DNA of 64,000 nt from assembly GCA_030426665.1 (NCBI GenBank), contig JAUHYD010000001.1, forward strand, positions 310,001 through 374,000, in the 5' to 3' direction. Under the pieces are notes generated by a model. The model had not been told where the DNA came from, searched no databases, and saw only the letters and a program-made list of their open reading frames with translations. Source of the stretch: Bacteroidia bacterium (GTDB lineage: Bacteria > Bacteroidota > Bacteroidia > Chitinophagales > Chitinophagaceae). Shown piece after piece: positions 55,329-62,978 of the stretch (positions within the stretch are counted from its first letter, which is position 1; each line of letters starts with the position of its first letter). The translations under genes and the position numbers were made by a program.

Positions 55329-55919
55329 TTACTTTACCTTTCCAAACTCCAGTTTCAGCGTCATAGTAACTTCATCACCAACCACGGCCCCACCAGCCTC
55401 TGTCAATTTACTCCATAACAACCCGTATGCCTTGCGGCTGATTGTAGTGGATGTCTTGAATCCGGCTTTCACGTTACCCCAGGGATCGGTTACAGTTCCA
55501 CCGTACGTTACATCAAACTTTACTTTCTTAGTGACGTCACGTATAGTCAGGTTTCCTTCCAGCACGTATTTATTTTTGTTCTTTTTCTTGAAGGATGTAC
55601 TCTTGAAAACCATATTGGGGAATTTCTCTGCATTGAAAAAGTCATCGCTCTTTAAATGTTTATCCCTTCCTTCATTGTCAGTATTAATGCTGTTTACATT
55701 TACTGTAAAGTTTACTTCAGCATTATTAAAGTCGTCTGTCTGTGTCGCGATTGCGCCATCAAATTTGCTAAACCGACCCTCTACTTCCGATACCATCAAA
55801 TGCGATACCGAAAACTTAACGGTGGAATGACTGGGATCTACTGTCCACTTACTTTGTGCAGATACTGCTGATGCAACAAACACCATTGCTGCAAATAATA
55901 TTGACTTTGTCTTTTTCAT
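55329..55919 (-). CDS. YceI family periplasmic protein
   Basis: The 196-residue protein has a signal peptide (about 1-21, ending VSAQ). A YceI lipocalin-like barrel follows: WTVDPSHSTVKFSVSHLMVSEVEGRFSKFDG, then DFFNAEKFPNMVFKSTSF, YVLEGNLTIRDVTKKV and the C-terminal R-KAYGLLWSKL segment. YceI proteins bind isoprenoid or fatty-acid-like ligands. The protein is full length. A perfect palindrome overlapping the -7 box (55957-55972) suggests repressor control. Confidence 0.93.
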   Translation of the reverse strand: MKKTKSILFAAMVFVASAVSAQSKWTVDPSHSTVKFSVSHLMVSEVEGRFSKFDGAIATQTDDFNNAEVNFTVNVNSINTDNEGRDKHLKSDDFFNAEKFPNMVFKSTSFKKKNKNKYVLEGNLTIRDVTKKVKFDVTYGGTVTDPWGNVKAGFKTSTTISRKAYGLLWSKLTEAGGAVVGDEVTMTLKLEFGKVK

Positions 55920-55953
55920 CGTTTCTGATTTTGAATTTGTTTTGATTGTAATG

Positions 55954-55982
55954 CAAATGTATGTACATACATCTATTTCAAA
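55954..55982 (-). promoter_or_regulatory. Candidate yceI promoter (TTTG, 17-bp spacer, TACATTTG)
   Basis: The minus strand reads TTTG (complement of CAAA at 55979-55982), then a spacer of 17 bp, then TACATTTG (complement of 55954-55961). It is 35 bp before the yceI ATG. Confidence 0.5.
55957..55972. promoter_or_regulatory. Palindromic operator candidate at yceI promoter
   Basis: ATGTATGTACATACAT is a perfect 16-bp palindrome. It overlaps part of the -7 box and the spacer of the predicted yceI promoter. A dimeric repressor bound here would block transcription. No regulator gene is adjacent. Confidence 0.65.
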
Positions 55983-56058
55983 AATCAGATTCTATTATAG
56001 CGGTATAGAGACCCGCAAAAAGTTGGCTTAACAATAAGCCTGTTCAAATATTCTGTGT

Positions 56059-56166
56059 ATGGAACTCGACGAGAGTATTACCGAGTTTCTTCTTAGATAT
56101 TCGACTGAAACGCTGAGGATATACAAAACCTAATTAACAGAATATCTTGCTGACAATTTAGGGTGA
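56059..56166 (+). pseudogene. Possible relic of a tyrosine recombinase N-terminus
   Basis: In one frame the sequence reads MELDESITEFLLRYS, TETLRIYKT, stop (56131-56133), LTEYLADNLG, stop. A short segment of the type FL-x-YS-x-x-TL-x-x-YKx-x-L-x-x-FL is the usual start of the core-binding domain of integrases and XerC/D. Nothing of the catalytic domain follows. It lies in the 424-bp gap between yceI and the carbonic anhydrase gene. The match is short and could be chance. Confidence 0.35.
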
Positions 56167-56249
56167 CGGCTGCAATTTGTTCTATGTAAATTCTATCTGG
56201 CACTCACAATGCTTAAGTTCAGCAACCTAGCGACCAAAATCAACGTATG

Positions 56250-56292
56250 TCTGTAAATCAACGCTCATTACGTCTCAGCGTTGACTTACAGA
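56250..56292. repeat. 16-bp inverted repeat between yceI and carbonic anhydrase
   Basis: TCTGTAAATCAACGCT (56250-56265) and AGCGTTGACTTACAGA (56277-56292) are complementary except one G-T position, with an 11-base loop. No T run follows on either strand, so a terminator is unlikely. It could be a regulatory hairpin, or an end of a degraded mobile element near the possible recombinase relic. Confidence 0.55.
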
Positions 56293-56343
56293 TTCAATTC
56301 CCAGCACTCGACTTATGCTATCTGCCGTATAAGATTTGATTGC

Positions 56344-56985
56344 TTATTTATTCGTCCCCAAATCGTATATCTCTCTTATAAACTCTAACTCCTTATTAAA
56401 GTCAATATCAAGATCAATCAACTTGCCGGACTGAACATCAAATACAAGACCATGCACAATAGGATACCCTGTTGCCAAAAAGGTCTTTTGCCAGACTGCC
56501 ATCTTAATTACGTTGACGCATTGCTCTTGTACATTCAACTCCACCAGTCGCTTGTAGCGATGGGTTTCATCAGTAATGGCATTCAACTCATCTTTATGCA
56601 AGCGATACACGTCCCTTATGTTACGCAACCATGGATTAAGGACTCCAAGGTCTTCGCTTTGCATCGCTGCCTTTACACCTCCGCAAAAATAATGTCCACA
56701 GACAATGACGTGCTTTACGCCAAGGTGTTTAACTGCGTATTCTATTACTGAAGCTGAGTTATTGTCATTATTAGGCACAAGATTAGCAATATTTCTATGT
56801 ACAAATACATGGCCGGGTCCGGCACCCATTAATTCCTCTGCCGTAACTCTGCTATCGCTACACCCGATAAACAGGAAATCGGGGTTCTGACCCTTGGACA
56901 ATTCTTCAAAAAAGTCCTTATCGTTTTTTGTCTTATCAGCTATCCAAAGCCTATTGTTTTCAAATATTTCTTTATATGACTCCAT
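56344..56985 (-). CDS. can: Beta-class carbonic anhydrase
   Basis: The enzyme interconverts CO2 and bicarbonate. The zinc ligands and catalytic dyad are in LFIGCSDSRV (Cys near 42, Asp-Arg pair) and VIVCGHYFCGGVK (His and Cys near 97-100). VFVHRNIANLV is also a signature. The length of 213 residues is typical. It lies 10 bp from the end of the MBL hydrolase gene on the same strand and is probably co-transcribed with it. Confidence 0.95.
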   Translation of the reverse strand: MESYKEIFENNRLWIADKTKNDKDFFEELSKGQNPDFLFIGCSDSRVTAEELMGAGPGHVFVHRNIANLVPNNDNNSASVIEYAVKHLGVKHVIVCGHYFCGGVKAAMQSEDLGVLNPWLRNIRDVYRLHKDELNAITDETHRYKRLVELNVQEQCVNVIKMAVWQKTFLATGYPIVHGLVFDVQSGKLIDLDIDFNKELEFIREIYDLGTNK

Positions 56986-56995
56986 AGTTTATGAT

Positions 56996-58030
56996 TTATC
57001 GCCACCAAACGGACTCCTCAAATTTATCATTTATTCCGAAAATGATACCTATCGATGGTGCTACAAAATTTAATCCCACCCTGCGCGCCTCAGCTACAAA
57101 TCGGTCCGCCGGCTCTCTCCACGTATGTTGTGCCAAAGAAAAACCCGCCCAATGCACCGGCATTACCGTACGGGAGTTGGTATCATTGGCAGCCTGTATG
57201 CTCTCTTCAGGGTACATGTGAATCTGATGCCAGTTTGCATTGTACTGACCACACTCCATAAATGAAAAATCAAAATTTCCGAACTTATTGCCTATCTCCT
57301 TAAAGTGCTTGCCATATCCCCCATCACCGCTAAACCAGATATTTTCGTTCGGCGTGTTAAACACCCAACCACCCCAAAGCGACTTAGCTCTATCTCTCAA
57401 ACCACGACCGGAAAAGTGTCTGGTTGGCGTAAAGGTCACATCAATTCCTTCAAACACTTTGTGCTCCCACCAGTCAAATTCAGTGATATCTGCTTCGTTG
57501 ACACCCCACTGTACTAAATGCCTTGCCACCCCCAACGCCACAAAGTATTGCTTCACCTTTGGCTTCAACTTCTGAATACTCTCATAGTCAAGGTGATCAT
57601 AATGATCATGCGTCAACAGCAGCAAATCAATTTCGGGGAAATCGTCAATAAGATTCAGGGTATTGTCGCTGAACCGCTTTACAGGAAACGGTGATATAGG
57701 AGCAGCATTACTACCAAGCATAGGGTCTATCAGTAACGTTTTATTGTTTATCCGCATCAACACTACTGAATGTCCGTACCATATCATTTTAACCTCGCTG
57801 GAAGCTTTCAGGAAAGCAGAACTATCAAAGGGCACTATTGGAATTCTATTTTCCGGTTCTCGGCCTGCCTTTTCGCAAAACTGCTTGTATAACAGCTTTG
57901 GCAACGACTGGAAACTAAACTCCATTTTTGTTTCCTCCAGGTTCAGAAATCGCTCCCCATCCCATTGTTTGGAAAGAGCATATCTGCTTATGTCTACCTG
58001 CGAGGCCTTAGCCCCAAATTGCTTCTTCAT
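56996..58030 (-). CDS. Metallo-beta-lactamase fold hydrolase (UlaG/NAPE-PLD-like)
   Basis: The 344-residue protein has the MBL fold: MIWYGHSVVLMRINNKTLLIDPML, then LLLLTHDHYDHLDY (the HxHxDH zinc motif, about 139-144), PTRHFSGRGLRDRAKSLWGGW, FSGDGGYG and a final VMPVHWAGF histidine. This set is that of the NAPE-PLD/UlaG-like lactonase group. The substrate is not defined. It is the upstream gene of the pair with carbonic anhydrase. Confidence 0.88.
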   Translation of the reverse strand: MKKQFGAKASQVDISRYALSKQWDGERFLNLEETKMEFSFQSLPKLLYKQFCEKAGREPENRIPIVPFDSSAFLKASSEVKMIWYGHSVVLMRINNKTLLIDPMLGSNAAPISPFPVKRFSDNTLNLIDDFPEIDLLLLTHDHYDHLDYESIQKLKPKVKQYFVALGVARHLVQWGVNEADITEFDWWEHKVFEGIDVTFTPTRHFSGRGLRDRAKSLWGGWVFNTPNENIWFSGDGGYGKHFKEIGNKFGNFDFSFMECGQYNANWHQIHMYPEESIQAANDTNSRTVMPVHWAGFSLAQHTWREPADRFVAEARRVGLNFVAPSIGIIFGINDKFEESVWWR

Positions 58031-58299
58031 TCGCGATGTAATCTTTTAAGTCCGACATGCGACGTTTGCACATCGAGTACTAAAGTTACTGGAAATGCTT
58101 CAACGATTCTCGATGATGCACGTGTTGTTAAAACTGCCGTTCCTATAATGTTCAATTTCAGAACAATTGATATTGTATATATACCGACTTATTATTCCAT
58201 AGAGCTTGCCAGATTCGCTGTTTGCTTTATACTAATTCTATATTTTACGAAAATATTGTACTTTAACTTATAACCATTTTGCTAACAAAAGGCTGAGAC

Positions 58300-58878
58300 A
58301 TGAACACTGATATTAAATCTGTCTTAAATAGAATCCAACCCATCACCTCAGAGGCATGGGAAGATTTAGAGCAACTGTTCCACTCAAAAGTGCTCCAAAA
58401 AAATGAGTACTTCCTGCGCGAAGGAGAACGAGCACACCATTGCTATTATTTAGAAGATGGAGTAGTTCGGGTATTTTATACGAAAGATGGCAATGAGTAC
58501 AACAAAACACTATTTGTAGGGGGTATGTTTCCCACACCCATTACGGCACTGCTTACAGACAGCCCGGCAAACATCAGTTTTCAGGCACTAACAGAATGTA
58601 AGGTGACACAGTTTTCCTACGCATCATTCAGATCGCTGTTCGAAAAACACAAAAGCCTTATGGCACTTATGCTGACTATCATGGAGCAACTATGGATAAA
58701 AAAAGAACAACACGATATAAGAATGGTAACCAATGACGCAACCACCAACTACCTGCTTTTCAGGGACGATTACCCCGGACTTGAGGCGCTGATTCCTCAA
58801 TACCATATATCCTCTTACCTTGGAATAACACCTATTCAGCTTAGCAGAATACGAGCACAGCTTCGAGAAAACAAGTAG
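58300..58878 (+). CDS. Crp/Fnr-family transcriptional regulator
   Basis: The 192-residue protein has a cyclic-nucleotide-binding-like N-terminal barrel (about 25-115: YFLREGERAHHCYYLEDGVVRVFY) but without the arginine-containing phosphate cassette. A dimer helix and a C-terminal HTH (about 165-190) contain ISSYLGITPIQLSRIRAQL. It is shorter than Crp and typical of the many Bacteroidota homologues. Three co-directional genes follow (58954, 59257, 60008), and a local role is plausible. The 269 bp upstream are AT-rich with no gene. Confidence 0.9.
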   Translation: MNTDIKSVLNRIQPITSEAWEDLEQLFHSKVLQKNEYFLREGERAHHCYYLEDGVVRVFYTKDGNEYNKTLFVGGMFPTPITALLTDSPANISFQALTECKVTQFSYASFRSLFEKHKSLMALMLTIMEQLWIKKEQHDIRMVTNDATTNYLLFRDDYPGLEALIPQYHISSYLGITPIQLSRIRAQLRENK

Positions 58879-58953
58879 CAAAATTCCACTTCTTAACATA
58901 AGTTAATGCATAGATTTTTAGCAGGTCGCACCTTTGCCCTGAACTAAAAATCA

Positions 58954-59253
58954 ATGCAAATGAAAACACCATTCAACTATCCGATTTCAATTTATGTTAC
59001 AGCAGGTATCGCTTGCCTCGCTATAATGATGCTTGTCGACTTTGTTCTAGGGCCGGAGGCAGAACACCTCAATGCCTGGGCAATAATGAACAAACAACTA
59101 GGTAGAAACACAGGAATACCCGATAGCCTTGCCTTTAAGCAACTCGGCTTGTGGGGAGCAACGGTTGTAATGCTCCTGATAAATCTTCTGTTTGGAATTT
59201 TACTCGTGAACCTGATTAAAGGCATCATTCATTTAATACACGCAATTCACTAA
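58954..59253 (+). CDS. Small membrane protein, unknown function
   Basis: A 99-residue protein with two strong helices (about 10-32 and 66-96, the second with LWGATVVMLLINLLFGILLVNLIKGI) and a polar loop between. The start may be ATG 58960 (MKTPFNYPISIY). No family is recognised. A -7-like CACCTTTG (58929-58936) lies 18-25 bp before it, so it may have its own start of transcription. It lies 75 bp after the Crp-like gene and 3 bp before the barrel gene. Confidence 0.65.
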   Translation: MQMKTPFNYPISIYVTAGIACLAIMMLVDFVLGPEAEHLNAWAIMNKQLGRNTGIPDSLAFKQLGLWGATVVMLLINLLFGILLVNLIKGIIHLIHAIH

Positions 59254-59256
59254 AAA

Positions 59257-59973
59257 ATGAGAACATGTATTCTGACTGCCACAGTCATTATCTGCTGCTG
59301 TAAGCAATCAATATCGCAAGACAACCAAACTGTTGTCCTGAAGCGTTCATGGCAAGTTGGTCTTGGGTTAGGAGAACTACCCATTGGAAGCAGTTTTAAG
59401 CCCAGCGTTACGTTCGGCTACCACATTACTGACAAACTATATGCCGGCGTCATCTTTCAATTTCCCGACAAAATAAACAGAAACGGAACATCCTTTAACG
59501 CCCGATCAACAAATCTTGAAGGTCTGGTAAACTCCGGAGAAACAGTTGCGCAACGATTTATGTTGCAGTGCCGTTATACACCCATACAGTTCGGACCGTA
59601 CTTATCTGCCGGACTTGTGTTCAACGGCCGTGATACAGAGTTGATGAACTTCGACAATCGAACAAGAATAATCGGAGGACAAGTACACGACGGCTCCCTT
59701 TCTATAACTCAAACACGTCCGGCCGGCTGGGGTTTTGCCTGCGGAATAGGCTATCAGTACAATTTCAGCAATGGATTTTCGGTAAATGCAGAATGGACTC
59801 CCGCATGGATGCAATACCCTGTACCTACCTATACTATTAGCAGCAGTACAGAGTTGCCTAAATCAGCTATCAACAACATTAAGAAAAACATGGACAACGG
59901 TTTCAAGTCAAGCCCAACCAATATGTACAAAGTATTTCACGTAGGCTTTTCATACCGGCTAACACAAGAGTAA
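59257..59973 (+). CDS. Outer-membrane beta-barrel-like protein
   Basis: The 238-residue protein has a signal-like N-terminus (about 1-22, ICCCKQSISQ), which could be a lipoprotein signal because of the cysteines. The rest is barrel-like: GLGLGELPIGSSFKPSVTFGYHITDKLYAGVIFQF, then further amphipathic strands ending HVGFSYRL. This fits an OmpW/OprF-size porin-like protein of Bacteroidota. It is the second gene of a possible three-gene run after the Crp-like regulator. Confidence 0.68.
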   Translation: MRTCILTATVIICCCKQSISQDNQTVVLKRSWQVGLGLGELPIGSSFKPSVTFGYHITDKLYAGVIFQFPDKINRNGTSFNARSTNLEGLVNSGETVAQRFMLQCRYTPIQFGPYLSAGLVFNGRDTELMNFDNRTRIIGGQVHDGSLSITQTRPAGWGFACGIGYQYNFSNGFSVNAEWTPAWMQYPVPTYTISSSTELPKSAINNIKKNMDNGFKSSPTNMYKVFHVGFSYRLTQE

Positions 59974-60007
59974 AACCATAGTAAATCACTCCTAAACAAC
60001 AACAATT

Positions 60008-60733
60008 ATGCAACTAAACAACAACACAATATTGATTACCGGAGGCACATCAGGCATAGGCCTTGAACTGGGCAAAACACTTAAAGAACTGAATAACCAT
60101 GTAATCCTAATGGGAAGAAATACTCAGGCACTCAACAACCTGCGCGCAGATGGGTTCAGCACGATATGCTGCGATTTAGCCAATCAGCAGGAAATTGAGC
60201 AAGCAGTACTGACCATACAAAACAGCTACCCTCAACTAAATGTATTGTTCAACAATGCCGGCATTCAGAACAACTACTTGTTTACCGATGCGGTCATTCC
60301 TTTGGGCAAAATAAAGCACGAAATTGACGTCAATATAACCGGGCAATTAACGCTGACGTATTTGTTGCTCCCTACGCTCATGACCAACAAAAACGCCTAC
60401 ATTATTAATACCACATCCGGACTCTCCTATTTCCCTAAGCGTGATGGAATTACCTATAGTGCCACAAAGGCAGCTATGAGCAGCTTTACCATAGGGCTAC
60501 GTAATGCACTTCGTGACGCAGGCATAGGTGTAATGGAGTTCATACCACCAGTAACGGACACTGCCATGACTTCCGGCAGAGCAGGTAATAAAATGAGTCC
60601 GGAGGCACTCGTAGCACATATACTTCCACAAATGCGAAAAGACAGGAACACTTTAACCGTCCGGCAAATAATAATGTTTCGGTTTATTGCACATTACTTC
60701 CCAGGCATTGCAGACAAAATTGTCTCGAAGTAA
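60008..60733 (+). CDS. Short-chain dehydrogenase/reductase (DltE-like)
   Basis: The 241-residue classical SDR has the NAD(P) motif TGGTSGIG (11-18), NNAG (about 86-89) and the catalytic Y150-xxx-K154 (YSATKAA). The preceding TTSGLSYFPK supplies the catalytic Ser. The overall form is close to DltE-type oxidoreductases. The substrate is unknown. It lies 34 bp after the barrel gene and converges on the DUF1801 gene with a 12-bp gap. Confidence 0.9.
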   Translation: MQLNNNTILITGGTSGIGLELGKTLKELNNHVILMGRNTQALNNLRADGFSTICCDLANQQEIEQAVLTIQNSYPQLNVLFNNAGIQNNYLFTDAVIPLGKIKHEIDVNITGQLTLTYLLLPTLMTNKNAYIINTTSGLSYFPKRDGITYSATKAAMSSFTIGLRNALRDAGIGVMEFIPPVTDTAMTSGRAGNKMSPEALVAHILPQMRKDRNTLTVRQIIMFRFIAHYFPGIADKIVSK

Positions 60734-60745
60734 GCTGCCGGGATG

Positions 60746-61114
60746 CTACATAATCTTAATTATTCCTTTCCTATACAAATCAAGAGCATCATTCAGCAAA
60801 CTGGCAATTACTTCTATGGGAATATCCTCATTGGGGTTCACCCTGAAAATCTTCATACGAGAGCGATTACCCTCCTCCAGCATAGGGTGGTCGAGGTGCT
60901 TTCCTTCTACCATCAGTATGTACGGCTCATCTGTATTCTTATCCGTCCATAGGTAGCAGAACATCTTCTTCTTGTAGCAAAAGCAGGGCATACCATATTT
61001 GCGCGTTTCAGTAACATTATCGTCTTGCGATAATATGATACTGCGCAAGACCAACAAGCAGCTTTTACTGGGTTCTTCCTTTTTCAGATAAAAAGTATCT
61101 AGTTCCTGATTCAT
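60746..61114 (-). CDS. DUF1801 domain protein
   Basis: The 122-residue protein has the DUF1801/YdhG pattern: RKYGMPCFCYKKKMFCYLWTDKN, then PYILMVEGKHLDHPMLEEGNRSRMKIFRVNPNEDIPIEVI, a small alpha/beta fold of unknown biochemical role. No signal peptide. Monocistronic, with 89 bp of divergent space before the EreA-like gene. Confidence 0.8.
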   Translation of the reverse strand: MNQELDTFYLKKEEPSKSCLLVLRSIILSQDDNVTETRKYGMPCFCYKKKMFCYLWTDKNTDEPYILMVEGKHLDHPMLEEGNRSRMKIFRVNPNEDIPIEVIASLLNDALDLYRKGIIKIM

Positions 61115-61203
61115 GTTAGGGAGTTTATATGCGATAACAATAAAAGTACATTTAACGCCGTTTACAGCATAATAATTGGGTGACTCTCCCTTAAATTTAC
61201 CTT

Positions 61204-62310
61204 ATGCGTTGCACATATCCGTCAATTTTCTTCTTTCTGCTGGCATGCTTATGCTCTTTCTATCAGTCATCAGCACAACCGATAACCACAGTAGGCGGTT
61301 CATTAGAGAATAAAGAACTCATCTTTATTGCTGAGACACACAGCATTGAAGAAAAAGACAATTTCTACAATGCCCTTATCCCATACCTTGTCAGAGAACA
61401 CGACGTTAGGAATATAGTGCTCGAAGCTGGCCATTCACATATGTACTTACTCAACAAGTTTATGACAAATGATGACAGTACTTTGTTTCGACATGCCAAA
61501 ACTAAAAAAGAGAAAGAATTCCTACGCTACACGAAAGCCATGTACGAGGCGCTACCCGCAAACAAAAAGATAACATTTTACGGTATGGATTTTGAACGGG
61601 TGGGATTTATAGAATCATCAATTATGATATTGAGCGACAATAACGTTCCAAAATCAAATGAACTCTATAAATACCTGAACTCTTTACCGGATTCTGCAAC
61701 ATCATTGGTATACATGACCGTTGAACAGAGCAGAGACCGATTGCAGATTTACCGTCATGCATGTAAACTATTCAGCAAAGAAAAAAAATATCTGCAAAAA
61801 ATAGTAAACAAAGACTATGACGTACTTCGCCGGATATTCGAAAACCCGGCCCGGGAAGACAAGTTCAGCAGACGGGATAGAGGTATGTATCGCAACATCA
61901 AAAAGCAACTTAAAGACAAGCCTTTTCTGTGTATTGCCGGCGGGTACCATATCACCTATCGTCGACATCAGGTGTACCCCTCACTCATAAAATTAATGAC
62001 CAGAAGGAAACCCAAAAACGAACGACGGTTAGCGATTATTGAGGAAGTGAGCAACCGCAAATACCTGTCACATAAGCTTATGGAACACAATGGTGATGCC
62101 CCCACCTATACATCTGGCAAAGAAGGTCCGGACTATATCACCAAAAATGATAACGCAATGAATAGAGCTTACGCCAATTATTGCAGTACACCCGGCAACT
62201 ACCGCTTAATTCATAAGAGTGTGTTCAGTGACATCATTCACCGAGATAATCATGGATTAGAGTCTTACTATATATTTCTGGGTGATTGCGCAAAAAATAG
62301 TGAGCGGTAA
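61204..62310 (+). CDS. Exported EreA/ChaN-like superfamily protein
   Basis: The 368-residue protein has a signal peptide (about 1-24, ending SSAQ). The core shows LIFIAETHSIEEKDNFYNALIPYLVREHDVRNIVLEAGHSHMYLLNKFM, then ITFYGMDFERVGF and CIAGGYHITYRRH. This resembles the erythromycin-esterase/ChaN/Tiki fold, where an E-TH and E-xGH set binds metal or acts as catalytic base. The reaction is unknown. A TAAATTTA box lies 4 bases before the ATG, like that of uvrD. Confidence 0.65.
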   Translation: MRCTYPSIFFFLLACLCSFYQSSAQPITTVGGSLENKELIFIAETHSIEEKDNFYNALIPYLVREHDVRNIVLEAGHSHMYLLNKFMTNDDSTLFRHAKTKKEKEFLRYTKAMYEALPANKKITFYGMDFERVGFIESSIMILSDNNVPKSNELYKYLNSLPDSATSLVYMTVEQSRDRLQIYRHACKLFSKEKKYLQKIVNKDYDVLRRIFENPAREDKFSRRDRGMYRNIKKQLKDKPFLCIAGGYHITYRRHQVYPSLIKLMTRRKPKNERRLAIIEEVSNRKYLSHKLMEHNGDAPTYTSGKEGPDYITKNDNAMNRAYANYCSTPGNYRLIHKSVFSDIIHRDNHGLESYYIFLGDCAKNSER

Positions 62311-62326
62311 AAAGGTCACTGTTACG

Positions 62327-62911
62327 CTACGCTCCCTGCTTCCTTACATACTTGGTAAGTATAACAATGGTTTGCCCCTCTATCTTGCCTTCTATCTGCT
62401 CTGTATTGTCCGGCACCAGACGTATATTCTTTACAACCGTACCCATCTTAGCATTTAGCGTTGAGCCCTTTACATCAAGCGATTTCGTAAGTACAATAGT
62501 ATCTCCGGTGTTTAATACGTTTCCATTGGCGTCCTTATGTAGTTCTACTGAGCCGTCACTCTCATGGTCGCCGGTAGCTTTTGCCCATGCCAGACGTTCA
62601 TCGTCTAAGTACATCATATCTAACGCATCACTCGCCCAGCTCTCATTGCGAAGCCTGTTCAGCATACGCCAGGCCACCACCTGCACACCCGGCACCTCAC
62701 TCCACATAGCTGTGTTGAGACACTGCCAGTGTGGGCTGTCAAGTTCTTCCTTTTTATCTACCTGTGCTATACACTTGGCACAAAGTAAAATAGAGTTATC
62801 TTCATTGTTATTATCCTGAGGTTGCACCTCATACACAGTCAGCCCGTCTTCAGCCGCACAAAGTTCGCACTTACTTTCACTCCTTTGCTTCAGTATTTCT
62901 TCCAGTTTCAT
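62327..62911 (-). CDS. PhnA domain-containing zinc-ribbon protein
   Basis: The 194-residue protein has an N-terminal zinc ribbon (CELC near 16 and CAKC near 44), a middle segment (WSEVPGVQVVAWRMLNRLRNESWASDALDMMYLDDERLAWA) and a C-terminal PhnA/YjdM barrel (about 120-194, NTGDTIVLTKSLDVKGSTLNAKMGTVVKNIRLV). Despite the name, a phosphonate role is not established for the family. Its stop is 17 bp from the stop of the converging EreA-like gene. Confidence 0.85.
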   Translation of the reverse strand: MKLEEILKQRSESKCELCAAEDGLTVYEVQPQDNNNEDNSILLCAKCIAQVDKKEELDSPHWQCLNTAMWSEVPGVQVVAWRMLNRLRNESWASDALDMMYLDDERLAWAKATGDHESDGSVELHKDANGNVLNTGDTIVLTKSLDVKGSTLNAKMGTVVKNIRLVPDNTEQIEGKIEGQTIVILTKYVRKQGA

Positions 62912-62978
62912 CTATCTTGCAGTTATTGAAGCGACGAAGATAGAAACATCAGGCAGCAATTTTCCTGACGACAATCAG

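Noticed and set aside
55921..56343. tRNA or small RNA in the yceI-carbonic anhydrase gap.
   Set aside because: No cloverleaf, T-loop or acceptor motif. The only structure is the 16-bp inverted repeat, without a terminator T run.
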